Below are positions 8,869 to 18,412 of a stretch of DNA of 64,000 bases, in pieces (within the stretch, counting starts at the first letter, position 1; the number at the start of each line of letters is the position of its first letter). Below the pieces are notes generated by a model that made no database searches, was not told the DNA's origin, and saw only the letters and a list, made by a program, of their open reading frames with translations. Origin of the DNA: an uncultured Actinomycetes bacterium (GTDB lineage: Bacteria; Actinomycetota; Actinomycetes; Mycobacteriales; Nakamurellaceae); contig CALANS010000212.1 of the NCBI GenBank assembly GCA_937926105.1, forward strand, positions 186,001 through 250,000. Reading direction: 5' to 3'. A program made the translations under genes and the position numbers.

Positions 8869-9912
8869 ATGAGCGTCAAAATCGGGATCTGGTTGCCGTC
8901 CTACGCCTGGGAGGTGTCCAGCCAGGAGAGCCAGCAGCAGCGCATCGACCGCCTGCGCGCGTATATCCGCCGATGCGAGGAACTGGACTTCGACATCTGG
9001 GACATCGACCACCTGCTGACGGCGCCCGGCCTGTACGGCAACGCCTGGCTGGAGCCCATGTCCGTGCTGACCTATGCGGCCGGGCTCACCGACAAGGCCA
9101 TGCTGGGCACCGGCATCCTGGTCGTGCCGTTGCGCAATCCAGTGCTGCTGGCGCACAACATCGCCACGCTCGCCCAGATGTCCGGCGACCGCTACATCTT
9201 CGGCGTCGGACCTGGTTGGGACCCTAATGAGTTCGCTGCTGTGGGCACGCACATCTCAGAGCGTGGCCGCCGAACTGATGAAATCATCAAGGCCGTCAAG
9301 TTGCTGCTCAGCGAGGACAACGTGTCCTTCGACGGTGAGTTCTACCAATTCAAGGACGTGACTATCCGCCCGCGTCCGCTGAAGATGCCCGAGCTGTGGG
9401 TGTCCGGCGGCAGCAGGGTCCCGGACGAGAAGTACCACGACCGCGACTACATGCCCAAGACGGTGCTCAACCGGATCGCCGGCTCCGACGCGTGGTTGTC
9501 CCGCTGCTCAGGCACCCAGGACCGCCTGCTGCGCGACTGGGACACGGTCCAGGAGCACCTGACCAAGATCGGCAAGGCGCCCGACTCGGTTCGCTTCGCG
9601 CACTGCAACTTCATCCAGATCAGCCCCGGTAAGAGCCGCACCCAGGCATTGGATGAGCAGCGGGAACTCTCGGTGCGTGCCTTCGGAACCCACCGTTCGT
9701 ACGAGCACCTGCAGGAGTGCTACCTACTGGGCGAGACGGACCACCAGCTGGGGCGCCTGTCCGAGCTGAACGAGCACGGCATGGACTATGTGGTGCTAGG
9801 CCCGCTGTCGGACGACCTGGACCAGCTGGACTACATCAAGGAGTACATCGAGCAGCCGCTGAACACGTCCGCATCACGACCCGACCAGCCGGTGGCGGCG
9901 ACTGCAAGATGA
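8869..9912 (+). CDS. LLM-class flavin- or F420-dependent oxidoreductase
   Basis: Bacterial luciferase-like TIM-barrel enzyme of 347 aa. ATG 8869 has AGGAG 5 bases upstream. Family features include KIGIWLPSY at the N terminus, the strand motif LGTGILVVPLRNPVLLA and the loop FGVGPGWDPNEFAAVG. The family uses FMNH2 or F420H2; with an Fgd-like gene at 15771 and fbiC at 18413, F420 is plausible, but I cannot prove the cofactor from sequence. It follows the importer and overlaps the C-N hydrolase by ATGA, so it probably acts on the imported compound, for example by reducing or oxygenating a ring before hydrolysis. Confidence 0.82.
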   Translation: MSVKIGIWLPSYAWEVSSQESQQQRIDRLRAYIRRCEELDFDIWDIDHLLTAPGLYGNAWLEPMSVLTYAAGLTDKAMLGTGILVVPLRNPVLLAHNIATLAQMSGDRYIFGVGPGWDPNEFAAVGTHISERGRRTDEIIKAVKLLLSEDNVSFDGEFYQFKDVTIRPRPLKMPELWVSGGSRVPDEKYHDRDYMPKTVLNRIAGSDAWLSRCSGTQDRLLRDWDTVQEHLTKIGKAPDSVRFAHCNFIQISPGKSRTQALDEQRELSVRAFGTHRSYEHLQECYLLGETDHQLGRLSELNEHGMDYVVLGPLSDDLDQLDYIKEYIEQPLNTSASRPDQPVAATAR

Positions 9913-10697
9913 AGGTCTCCGCGGTACAGCTGAAGGTCAGTAGCGACGAGTCTGCCGCCAACAGGCTGGATGCGGTGCGCCGCGCGGTGACGGACGAGGC
10001 GGCGCGGGGCGCCGATCTTGTGGTGTTGCCCGAGATGTGGCCGGTCGGTTACTTCGCCTTTGACGGCTATTCGGAAGTGGCGGAGCCCTTGCAGGGTCCG
10101 CTGGCGTCGTCGCTGTCCGCGACCGCGGCGGCGGCCGGCGTGCACCTGGCGGCGGGCAGCATGGTCGAACGTGACGGAGAGTTGCTGTACAACACGACGC
10201 TGTTGTTCGACCGGTCCGGCACTCTGGCGTCCAGCTATCGCAAGATCCATCTGTACGGCTACGGTTCCAAGGAACAGCAGGTCCTCACCTCCGGGTCGGA
10301 CATCGTCGTCGCCGATGTCGATGGCGTAGCGGTGGGTCTGTCCACCTGCTATGACCTGCGCTTTCCTGAGCTGTATCGTCGGATGGTCGATGCAGGCGCG
10401 GAGATGTTCGTGGTCGTGGCAGGCTGGCCCTTCCCGAGAGTGGACGCCTGGCGCTGCCTGGCGCGGGCCCGGGCGATCGAGAATCAGGCCGGCTTCGTCG
10501 GGTGCAATGCCGCAGGTTCCCAGGGACGTAGCACGTTCGCAGGATCCAGCGTGGCATTCAACGCATGGGGAACGCCGTTGGGCGAACTTGACGACCGACC
10601 AGGAGTGCTGCGGGTGGACGTCGATCCGGCCGAGATCCGGGCGGCACGGGCAGACTTTCCTGCGCTGGCGGACCGCAGACTTCGGGAGGGCACATGA
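9909..10697 (+). CDS. carbon-nitrogen hydrolase (nitrilase superfamily amidase)
   Basis: Cytosolic C-N hydrolase of 262 aa. The Glu-Lys-Cys triad is visible: E42 in LPEMW, K112 in YRKIHLYG and C147 in STCYDLRFPE. The RFPELYR context is typical of the amidase and omega-amidase-like branch rather than true nitrilases. It starts in the ATGA overlap with the LLM oxidoreductase and ends in an ATGA overlap with the DUF2848 gene. This coupling suggests consecutive steps in which the oxidised or reduced product is hydrolysed at an amide or similar C-N bond. The specific substrate is unknown. Confidence 0.88.
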   Translation: MKVSAVQLKVSSDESAANRLDAVRRAVTDEAARGADLVVLPEMWPVGYFAFDGYSEVAEPLQGPLASSLSATAAAAGVHLAAGSMVERDGELLYNTTLLFDRSGTLASSYRKIHLYGYGSKEQQVLTSGSDIVVADVDGVAVGLSTCYDLRFPELYRRMVDAGAEMFVVVAGWPFPRVDAWRCLARARAIENQAGFVGCNAAGSQGRSTFAGSSVAFNAWGTPLGELDDRPGVLRVDVDPAEIRAARADFPALADRRLREGT

Positions 10698-11377
10698 GAG
10701 TGACAATCGAGCGGCCAGGTGGCACCGAGCAACTGGATCTGCCGGTAACACGCGGCCTGCTAGCTGGCTACACGGGCCGCAACCAAGACTCCGTCCGTGC
10801 TCATGTCGCGGAACTGGCAGCACACGGCATCGCGGCACCCGAACGGGTTCCCACCGTCTACGCGGTACCCGGCACCCGAGTGCGTGTCGCCGATGCGATT
10901 GGCGTGCATGGGTCAGACACCTCCGGCGAGGGCGAGTTCGTCATGTACCGGAGCGGTGGTCGGCTGCTGATCGGAGCCGCTTCGGACCACACCGACCGAG
11001 GCCTTGAGGGGTACTCAATCGTCAAGGCGAAGCAATGCAGCGACAAGCCAGTCTCCGGAGTCTGGTGGGACTACGCAGATGTCGCTGACCATTGGGACGA
11101 AATCCGACTGCGGGCCGAGGCGTACCTGGATAACGCGTGGCAGCCCTACCAGCACGGGGCACTGGCCGATATGCTGATGCCGCAGGACATTCTGGCCGAG
11201 GTGGATCGACGTGTCCCACCAGTCGACGGGGATGTCGTGTTCTCGGGGACGTTGCCGGTAATCGGCGGAGAGTTCCGACCTTCGCAGCGATTCCGCGTCA
11301 CCCTTGCCGACCCAGTTGCCGGTCGAGAGATCGTTTGCAGCTACCACATCGACGTGTTACCCGAGCTGGACAGCTGA
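10694..11377 (+). CDS. DUF2848 family protein
   Basis: Protein of 227 aa. I recognise it as DUF2848 from the sequence around SDHTDRGLE, the segment KAKQCSDKP and the downstream HWDEIRLRA. Its function is unknown. A layout of two beta-rich halves recalls fumarylacetoacetate-hydrolase-like folds, which is inference only. It overlaps the C-N hydrolase by 4 bases, so it probably acts on the same intermediate. The gene ends 47 bases before the cupin gene. Confidence 0.72.
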   Translation: MRVTIERPGGTEQLDLPVTRGLLAGYTGRNQDSVRAHVAELAAHGIAAPERVPTVYAVPGTRVRVADAIGVHGSDTSGEGEFVMYRSGGRLLIGAASDHTDRGLEGYSIVKAKQCSDKPVSGVWWDYADVADHWDEIRLRAEAYLDNAWQPYQHGALADMLMPQDILAEVDRRVPPVDGDVVFSGTLPVIGGEFRPSQRFRVTLADPVAGREIVCSYHIDVLPELDS

Positions 11378-11424
11378 TCTGACGACCGACTCACTCATTG
11401 GATGATCGCACCGAAGGGAACACC

Positions 11425-11778
11425 ATGGCCAAGCCCGAAACCGAATTCTGGGATCCGTTCGCAGATCCCGATGGCTGGACCCCGATCGACGGCGTCGAAG
11501 GCATGTCCGAGCGGGTGCTCGGTCGCGACGACGCGACCGGCACCTACTCCCGTTTGCTGAAGTTCGAACCCGGCTGCGATACCACCCCGCTAGGAGTGCA
11601 ACGTCACGACTTCTACGAAGAGGTGCTGATCTACAGTGGTGCCCTGCACGACCTGACGCTCGATGAGACCTTTGGCCCCGGGCAGCACGCCTACCGGCAC
11701 CCGGGTATGGCCCACGGCCCCTGGCAGACGCCAGACGGATGCGTCACCTTCGAGGTCCGCACCTACGAGCCGAAATAG
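11425..11778 (+). CDS. small cupin-domain protein
   Basis: Single-domain cupin of 117 aa. ATG 11425 has AAGGGA a few bases upstream. The cupin core is visible: HDFYEEVLIYSGALHD (motif 1, with His and two Glu positions) and YRHPGMAHGPW (motif 2). Such proteins can be metal-dependent isomerases, decarboxylases or dioxygenases, or small-molecule binders; I cannot choose. It lies between the DUF2848 gene and the molybdenum hydroxylase, apparently in the same operon. Confidence 0.78.
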   Translation: MAKPETEFWDPFADPDGWTPIDGVEGMSERVLGRDDATGTYSRLLKFEPGCDTTPLGVQRHDFYEEVLIYSGALHDLTLDETFGPGQHAYRHPGMAHGPWQTPDGCVTFEVRTYEPK

Positions 11779-11852
11779 TCGCGCCGGTCGTCCGATCGGC
11801 GAGGTGAGGGTACGAGTGGTTCAGTGCCACCCGCGGCGGGAAGGAGTTCGGC

Positions 11853-14273
11853 GTGGAAACCATCGCCACCCCCAGGGGAGTCGGCGCCCGGGTGCAACGC
11901 AAGGAGGATCGGCGGCACCTGCACGGTAGAGGGCAGTTCGTCGCGGACATTGCGCTGCCCGGGATGCGCGATGCGGCATTCCTGCGAAGTTCGCTCGCGC
12001 ACGGCCGCATTTCCTCGGTCAACGGCGGTGGGCTGGTCCACGGTCGCGACCTGTGGACCGCCGAGGATCTCGAGGGCTTGGTGCGTCCGATCGTCTGTGA
12101 TGCCCGGCATCCCGCATTCCAACACTCCGAGTACCCCGTGCTTGCGACCGGCAAGGTCCGATTCGTCGGCGAGCCCATTTCGATGGCCGTCGCTGATTCG
12201 CGGGCACAGGCGGAAGACCTACTGGCCCGGATCGATGCCCGGATCGAGCCGTTGCCAGTGGTCACCGACCCGTTGGCGGCCCTCGAGCCGGAATCGCCCA
12301 AGGTGCACGAAGACTGGCCGGACAATCGGTTCATCGCGACTGGCGCGGATCTGGGCGATGTCGATGGTGCCGCCACGGAGGCCGCTGTCAGCATCACCCG
12401 GTATTACCAGATGAGCCGGCACAGTGGCATCCCCATGGAGACCCGGGGTTGCGTCGCCCACTACGACCAGCGGCTGGACGAGCTCGTCATTTACATGTCG
12501 ACTCAGACGCCGCACCTGATCCGCACGGCGCTGGCGCCCTTGCTCAACATCGCGGAGAATCGAATTCGTGTTGTGGCGCCCGATGTCGGCGGCGGATTCG
12601 GCATCAAGTGCAACCTGGATCCGGAAGTGGCGGTCGTCGCCGCCGTCGCGATGCGGGTGGGCTACCCGGTGCGCTGGATCGAGGATCGCTACGAGCACAT
12701 GGTCGGCGCGGCCCACGCTCGCGATCATCGTTATCGGGTCACTGCACACGCCTCGGCAACCGGTGAACTGCTAGCGGTCGAGGCCGACATCCTGGTCGAC
12801 GTTGGCGCCTATTCCGTCTGGCCATGGACCGCAGCCATGGAGGCCGGCATGTCCTCCGGCATGATTCCCGGCCCGTATCGGTTGCGTAACTACCGATTCA
12901 CCGCTACCTCGGTGGCCACCAACAAGCCGCCGCTCGGCCCGTATCGCGGTGTGGCTCGGCCGGGCGCATGCTTTGCCATCGAGCGCACGATCGACGAGGT
13001 CGCGATCGCTCTCGGCATGGAGCCTTACCAGGTCCGGCTGGCCAACCTGATCGAGCCCGACCAGTTCCCTTACACATCGGTGACGGGGCGCATCTACGAC
13101 AGCGGCGACTACCCAGAATCGGTCCGTCGAGCCGTCCGTCTCATCGACCATGACCGGATACGCGCCCGACAGCGGGCGGAACACCCGGATCCGGACCGAC
13201 CCGGTGGACTGCGAATAGGGGTCGGCTACGCGACGTTTACCGAGCAGACCGCACACAGCACCGCCGAGTGGGCACAGCGAGGGCTGCCGGTGGTGTTCGG
13301 CTTCGAGCAGGTGCGCGCCAGCATCGATCCGTCGGGGGCAGTGACGCTGTTTGCCGGCATCCAGTCCCATGGGCAGGGGCTGGAGACCTCGCTGGCACAG
13401 ATCGCTCACGATGTGCTGGGGGTCGATCCGGACTCCGTTAGCGTCCGGCACGGCGATACCGGCACCAGCCCCTACGGCATCGGTACGTTCGCCTCGCGCA
13501 GCATGGTGATGGCCGGTGGTGCAACCCATGGTGCCTGCACCGAGCTAGCCGATAAGATCGCCGCCATCGCTGCGGGGCTGATGGGCTGCCGCAAGGATCA
13601 GGTGCGTCTGGCCGGCGGGAAGGTGGAGGGGCCCGAAGGCGCCGTGACCCTGGCTCAGGTCGCCGAGGCCGCCTACTTGCGGGCGGATCTGCTCCCGCAG
13701 GGCGTCACGCCGGTCCTGGAGTCCCGATGCGCTTATCAGCCCACGGTAGAGACCGGCACTTATTCCTACGCCACTCACGCCGCCGTGGTGCAGGTCGACA
13801 CCGACACCGGGCAGGTCGCACTGCTCGACTACCTGGTGGTGGAGGACTGTGGGCGGATTGTCAATCCGCTGATCGTCGACGGGCAGGTGCACGGCGGCGT
13901 CGCGCAGGGCATCGGGTCGGCACTGCTGGAGGAGTTCACCTATGACCAGGACGGCCAGCCTAAGGAGACCACCTTCATGGACTACCTGATGCCCGGGTCC
14001 GGGGAGGTCCCGAACATCCGGGTCGAGCACATGGAGACTCTTTCGCCCTTCACGGTTCTCGGTATCAAGGGCATGGGCGAGGGGGGCGCCATCGCTCCAC
14101 CGGCCGCGGTCGCGAACGCCGTCACCGATGCGCTGCGCGGCCTGGACGTCGCCGCGAACCAGACCCCGATCACCCCGGCCAGGCTGTGGCGTGCCGTGCA
14201 CTCTCGGACGCCGCGGGACTCCCGTACCGAAGGCATCCGGGAGTCGGCGGGCTGGCCGGAGGTGCACCGATGA
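11853..14273 (+). CDS. molybdenum hydroxylase large subunit (xanthine dehydrogenase / CoxL-like)
   Basis: Molybdopterin-binding catalytic subunit of 806 aa. GTG 11853 has AAGGAG 6 bases upstream. Family motifs: GRGQFVADI at the N terminus, VAPDVGGGFGIK for cofactor binding, and the C-terminal GMGEGGAIAPP whose Glu is the catalytic base. The loop that carries CSFR in true CO dehydrogenase reads PYRGVARPGA here, so the enzyme should hydroxylate an organic substrate rather than oxidise CO. The FAD and iron-sulfur subunit genes follow in 4-base overlaps (order large-medium-small). Earlier genes of the operon suggest that an N-containing ring or amide is hydroxylated. Confidence 0.9.
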   Translation: METIATPRGVGARVQRKEDRRHLHGRGQFVADIALPGMRDAAFLRSSLAHGRISSVNGGGLVHGRDLWTAEDLEGLVRPIVCDARHPAFQHSEYPVLATGKVRFVGEPISMAVADSRAQAEDLLARIDARIEPLPVVTDPLAALEPESPKVHEDWPDNRFIATGADLGDVDGAATEAAVSITRYYQMSRHSGIPMETRGCVAHYDQRLDELVIYMSTQTPHLIRTALAPLLNIAENRIRVVAPDVGGGFGIKCNLDPEVAVVAAVAMRVGYPVRWIEDRYEHMVGAAHARDHRYRVTAHASATGELLAVEADILVDVGAYSVWPWTAAMEAGMSSGMIPGPYRLRNYRFTATSVATNKPPLGPYRGVARPGACFAIERTIDEVAIALGMEPYQVRLANLIEPDQFPYTSVTGRIYDSGDYPESVRRAVRLIDHDRIRARQRAEHPDPDRPGGLRIGVGYATFTEQTAHSTAEWAQRGLPVVFGFEQVRASIDPSGAVTLFAGIQSHGQGLETSLAQIAHDVLGVDPDSVSVRHGDTGTSPYGIGTFASRSMVMAGGATHGACTELADKIAAIAAGLMGCRKDQVRLAGGKVEGPEGAVTLAQVAEAAYLRADLLPQGVTPVLESRCAYQPTVETGTYSYATHAAVVQVDTDTGQVALLDYLVVEDCGRIVNPLIVDGQVHGGVAQGIGSALLEEFTYDQDGQPKETTFMDYLMPGSGEVPNIRVEHMETLSPFTVLGIKGMGEGGAIAPPAAVANAVTDALRGLDVAANQTPITPARLWRAVHSRTPRDSRTEGIRESAGWPEVHR

Positions 14274-15139
14274 AGCCGCCGGAATTTCGCTACCGGCGGG
14301 CGGAGTCGTTGCCGGAAGCGCTGGAGGTGCTGGCCGCCGATCCCGACGGCACCAAGGTACTGGCGGGTGGCCAGAGCCTGATGCCGGTGCTGGGTATGCG
14401 GCTGGCCGAACCCGAAGTGGTACTGGACATCAGCCGGATTGCCGATCTCACCAGTGCCGCCGCGACAGTGGATGGTGGGATGTGCTACGGCGCCTGCACC
14501 GTCCACGCCGACGTCGAGGACGGCCGGGTTCCGGACGTGACAAACGGGCTGTTGCCGACAGTAGCTGCCGGCATTGGCTACCGGGCGATCCGCAACCGTG
14601 GCACCATCGGCGGCAGCCTTGCCCACGCGGATCCCTCTGCCGAGTGGCCGGTGGTGATGGCTGCTCTGGACGCGACGGTTGTCGCTCGGTCGGCGACCGG
14701 CTCCCGGGAAATCACCTGCGCGGCGCTGGCCGATGGCTACTTCACCACCGTGCTGGAGGCTACGGAGATCCTTACCGAAATCAGAGTTCGACCGGTGCCG
14801 ACGGGCTTGACATGGGGATTCTGCAAGATCGCCCGCAAGGTCGGAGAGTTCGCGGAATCCGTTGCGGTGACGGCGATCGATGGCGGCACTGCGCGAGTGT
14901 GGTTGGGTGGGGCCGCCGGGACGCCGCTGCACCTGGCGACTGTCGAGTCCGCGCTCAGTGAAGGTGCCAGGCTGTCCCAGCCTGACGTGGTGCGGTTGGT
15001 CGCCGCGGACCTGGTGGCGGCCGAGTCGAGCGACGCCGATGACGAGTATCGCCGGCACCTGCACGGCGTCAGTTGCTGGCGCTCCATGCGGGACGCGATG
15101 GAGCGAACCGCGAACGGTGCGGCTAAGGAGGCACTGTGA
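14270..15139 (+). CDS. molybdenum hydroxylase FAD-binding medium subunit (CoxM-like)
   Basis: FAD subunit of 289 aa. The two FAD loops are clear: LAGGQSLMPVLGMRL near residue 36 and TIGGSLAHADPSAEWP near 110. The subunit passes electrons from the molybdenum centre through iron-sulfur clusters to an acceptor. ATG 14270 overlaps the stop of the large subunit. The longer open frame from 14186 lies inside the large-subunit gene and is not used. The stop overlaps the GTG of the small subunit. Confidence 0.9.
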   Translation: MKPPEFRYRRAESLPEALEVLAADPDGTKVLAGGQSLMPVLGMRLAEPEVVLDISRIADLTSAAATVDGGMCYGACTVHADVEDGRVPDVTNGLLPTVAAGIGYRAIRNRGTIGGSLAHADPSAEWPVVMAALDATVVARSATGSREITCAALADGYFTTVLEATEILTEIRVRPVPTGLTWGFCKIARKVGEFAESVAVTAIDGGTARVWLGGAAGTPLHLATVESALSEGARLSQPDVVRLVAADLVAAESSDADDEYRRHLHGVSCWRSMRDAMERTANGAAKEAL

Positions 15140-15669
15140 CGATCACGGACACCACCATCCACGGTGACGAGCAGTCGCACACGGCGGTGAGCCTGGTGGT
15201 CAACGGCCAGCGGCACGACCTGGTGGTGCCGGACCGACTGAGCCTGGCCGACCTGCTGCGCGATCACCTTCGGCTGACGGGTACTCACCTCGGCTGCGAG
15301 CACGGGGTCTGCGGCGCCTGCACGGTACTGTGTGATGGCCGACCGGTGCGGGCGTGTATCACCCTGGCCGTCGCCTGCAACGGGTGCAAGGTCACCACGG
15401 TGGAGGGGCTTTCCGGGCCAGAGGTGGACGCGCTGCGGAAGGCGTTCCGTGTCGAACACGGCCTGCAGTGCGGATTCTGCACCCCCGGAATGCTGGTTAC
15501 TGGTGTGGATGTACTGAGCCGTATCCCGGACCTCACCGAGAATCGGGCACGCGACGAACTGGCGGGGAACATCTGCCGCTGCACAGGCTACGTGGGCATC
15601 GTGCACGCGTATCTGGCAGCATCCCGACAGCTGGCAGCCACCCGGTCGAACGCCGACGACCAGCCCTAG
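15136..15669 (+). CDS. molybdenum hydroxylase [2Fe-2S] small subunit (CoxS-like)
   Basis: Iron-sulfur subunit of 177 aa. The plant-ferredoxin-type cluster is [16 protein letters not shown] with a fourth Cys in PVRAC. The second, all-helical cluster is [11 protein letters not shown] and [11 protein letters not shown] 15136 overlaps the medium-subunit stop, and AAGGAG precedes it. It completes the three-subunit enzyme. No molybdenum-cofactor maturation gene (CoxD, CoxF or MocA type) is present nearby. Confidence 0.92.
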   Translation: MTITDTTIHGDEQSHTAVSLVVNGQRHDLVVPDRLSLADLLRDHLRLTGTHLGCEHGVCGACTVLCDGRPVRACITLAVACNGCKVTTVEGLSGPEVDALRKAFRVEHGLQCGFCTPGMLVTGVDVLSRIPDLTENRARDELAGNICRCTGYVGIVHAYLAASRQLAATRSNADDQP

Positions 15670-15770
15670 GGAAAGATGCAGGTCATCGGGGCGGCATGCT
15701 GCCCGCGATAGAGGTAACCCGGTGCGGTGTGTCCGCATCAGCGTGGCGGAAACAGGACAAGGAGCACGCG

Positions 15771-16787
15771 GTGGTCTTGCGGTTGGGTTATAAGGCGTCT
15801 GCGGAGCAGTTCGGGCCGGTGGAGTTGGCTGATTTTGCGGTGCAGGCGGAGGAGGCCGGGTTCGATTCGGTCTTCGTGTCGGATCATTTTCAGCCGTGGC
15901 GGCATGATGGTGGGCATGCTCCGGCGGCGTTGCCGTGGTTGGGGGCGGTGGGTGCTCGTACGTCCAGGGTGACGCTGGGTACGAGTGTGTTGACTCCGAC
16001 GTTTCGGTATCACCCCGCGGTGATCGCGCAGGCGTTCGCGACGTTGGGGTGTCTGTTCCCGGGTCGGGTGGTGCTCGGCCTGGGTAGCGGTGAGTCGATG
16101 AACGAGGTGCCGCTGGGGGCACGGTGGCCGGATGGCAAGGAGCGGTTCGCGCGGTTTCGGGAGGCCGTGCGGTTGATCCGCGAGTTGTGGTCGGGCGAGC
16201 GGGTGAGCTTTGAGGGTACGTATTACCGGACGGATCGGGCGACGGTGTACGACCGGCCGGAGCAGCCGGTGCCGATCTGGTTGGCGGCGTCGGGTCCGGC
16301 GGCGACGCGGTTTGCTGGTCGGGCTGGGGATGGCTACATCACGACGTCGGGCAAGGATCCGGCGTTGTATACCGAGACGTTGCTGCCGGCGGTGGCGGAG
16401 GGTGCCGCGAAGGCGGGCCGTTCGGTGGCCGAGTTGGACATGATGATGGAAGTCAAGGTCTCCTTCGATCACGATCGAGATCGGGCCATGGAGGCGACCC
16501 GGTTCTGGGGTGCGTTGGGGCTGACGCCGGATCAGAAACAGGGCGTCGAGGATCCGGTGGAGATGCAGCGGTTGGCGGATGCACTGACCGCCGAGCAGAC
16601 GGCGCGGCGGTTCATCGTGTCGACCGATCCGGATGAGCATGTGGCGCGGATCAAGCAGTACATCGATCTGGGTTTCAACCATGTGGTGTTCCACGCGCCC
16701 GGCCCGGACCAGTCGCGTTTCCTGCAGCTGTACAGCGCCGAGGTGCTGCCCCGGTTGCGGGCCCTGGCATCGGAGCCGACCGCCTGA
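15771..16787 (+). CDS. fgd: F420-dependent glucose-6-phosphate dehydrogenase (Fgd-like)
   Basis: LLM-family protein of 338 aa, closely resembling mycobacterial Fgd1: [55 protein letters not shown] and the [10 protein letters not shown] loop. Fgd1 reduces F420 with glucose 6-phosphate and supplies F420H2. GTG 15771 has AAGGAG 6 bases upstream; the open frame from 15354 is not supported. Codon choice is unusual for the window: many codons end in G or T (TTG, GTG, GCG, GAT) where neighbours prefer C, hinting at separate origin. It follows the molybdenum hydroxylase by about 100 bases. A paralogous F420 reductase acting on another substrate is possible. Confidence 0.82.
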   Translation: MVLRLGYKASAEQFGPVELADFAVQAEEAGFDSVFVSDHFQPWRHDGGHAPAALPWLGAVGARTSRVTLGTSVLTPTFRYHPAVIAQAFATLGCLFPGRVVLGLGSGESMNEVPLGARWPDGKERFARFREAVRLIRELWSGERVSFEGTYYRTDRATVYDRPEQPVPIWLAASGPAATRFAGRAGDGYITTSGKDPALYTETLLPAVAEGAAKAGRSVAELDMMMEVKVSFDHDRDRAMEATRFWGALGLTPDQKQGVEDPVEMQRLADALTAEQTARRFIVSTDPDEHVARIKQYIDLGFNHVVFHAPGPDQSRFLQLYSAEVLPRLRALASEPTA

Positions 16788-16946
16788 GACTGCCCGGGAA
16801 GCACCGGCGCCCGGACCGGCCGAGCGACGCCTCCGATTCTCGTGAAACCGCGCCGTTCACCCACCGGCACCGTGTGAGAGTCGACGTCAACCGTCCGGGT
16901 AGCGTGCACAACGGTCCACTACAGCGGCGAGGGCGGTGACGGTGAC

Positions 16947-17909
<963 letters not shown>

Positions 17910-18412
17910 GTGCGGGATAGGCGCCCGACCGCATCCCCGGCCCCGCCCCGATGTGCTGATCAAGCCCGATGTGCTGATCAAGTCGATCGTGGGGTGACCA
18001 ATGTGAGCACGTGGTCGAGTTCGCCGGGGGATGCCGAGTTGATGAGTGACGGTGGGTGGCTGGCGTCGGACGCCCCGGGTGTGGTGCCGTCGTTCCCGGT
18101 TCCCGGTTCCCGGTTCGCGGTCCTGGTGCCGCGTCTGCTAGAACTGAACCAGCGAGCGTGCGCCGTCCACCGGCGCGGGTTCGCTACCGTCGGAGTCCCG
18201 ACGGCCGCCGTCCCGCCGCAGGGACGGGCGCAGGGACGCCGCAACCCGGATCCCGGGTGCGTGGCAGCAGCGCAGGCGGCCGTATCGGCGGCACGGCGGC
18301 ACCGTGGGTGGTCACCCCGAGGGGCGGCCGTCGACCGAGGAGTTCGGCGAAGCCTTCGCAGACAACACACGGCTCAGGGGACTGCGCCCCTGCGACCTCG
18401 GGAGAACTCGCC
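17910..18412 (+). other. 503-base unassigned leader before fbiC with repeats and hairpins
   Basis: No convincing gene is seen here. The open frames crossing it are Pro/Arg/Ala-rich shadows. It holds an exact tandem 18-bp repeat (17947-17982), three copies of GGTTCCC near 18095-18115, a perfect 7-bp stem CCGTCCC with GGGACGG (18208-18227) and a 6-bp stem CAGGGG with CCCCTG (18375-18392) close to the fbiC ribosome site. It could be a structured leader, but it does not match the cobalamin, TPP or SAM consensus that I know. Confidence 0.45.
17947..17982 (+). repeat. tandem 18-bp direct repeat
   Basis: CCCGATGTGCTGATCAAG occurs twice with no spacer and no mismatch, 38 bases after the 2-hydroxyacid dehydrogenase stop. 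Each unit contains TGATCA. It may be a slipped-strand duplication or a paired protein site. Confidence 0.8.

Noticed and set aside
15738..16694. Long minus-strand open frame opposite the Fgd-like gene
   Set aside because: Arg/His/Pro-rich composition and no family features; a shadow of the G-rich codon use of the real gene.
17910..18412. Cobalamin riboswitch before fbiC
   Set aside because: The conserved B12-box bases (GCCACTG) are not present and the stems do not fit the consensus.
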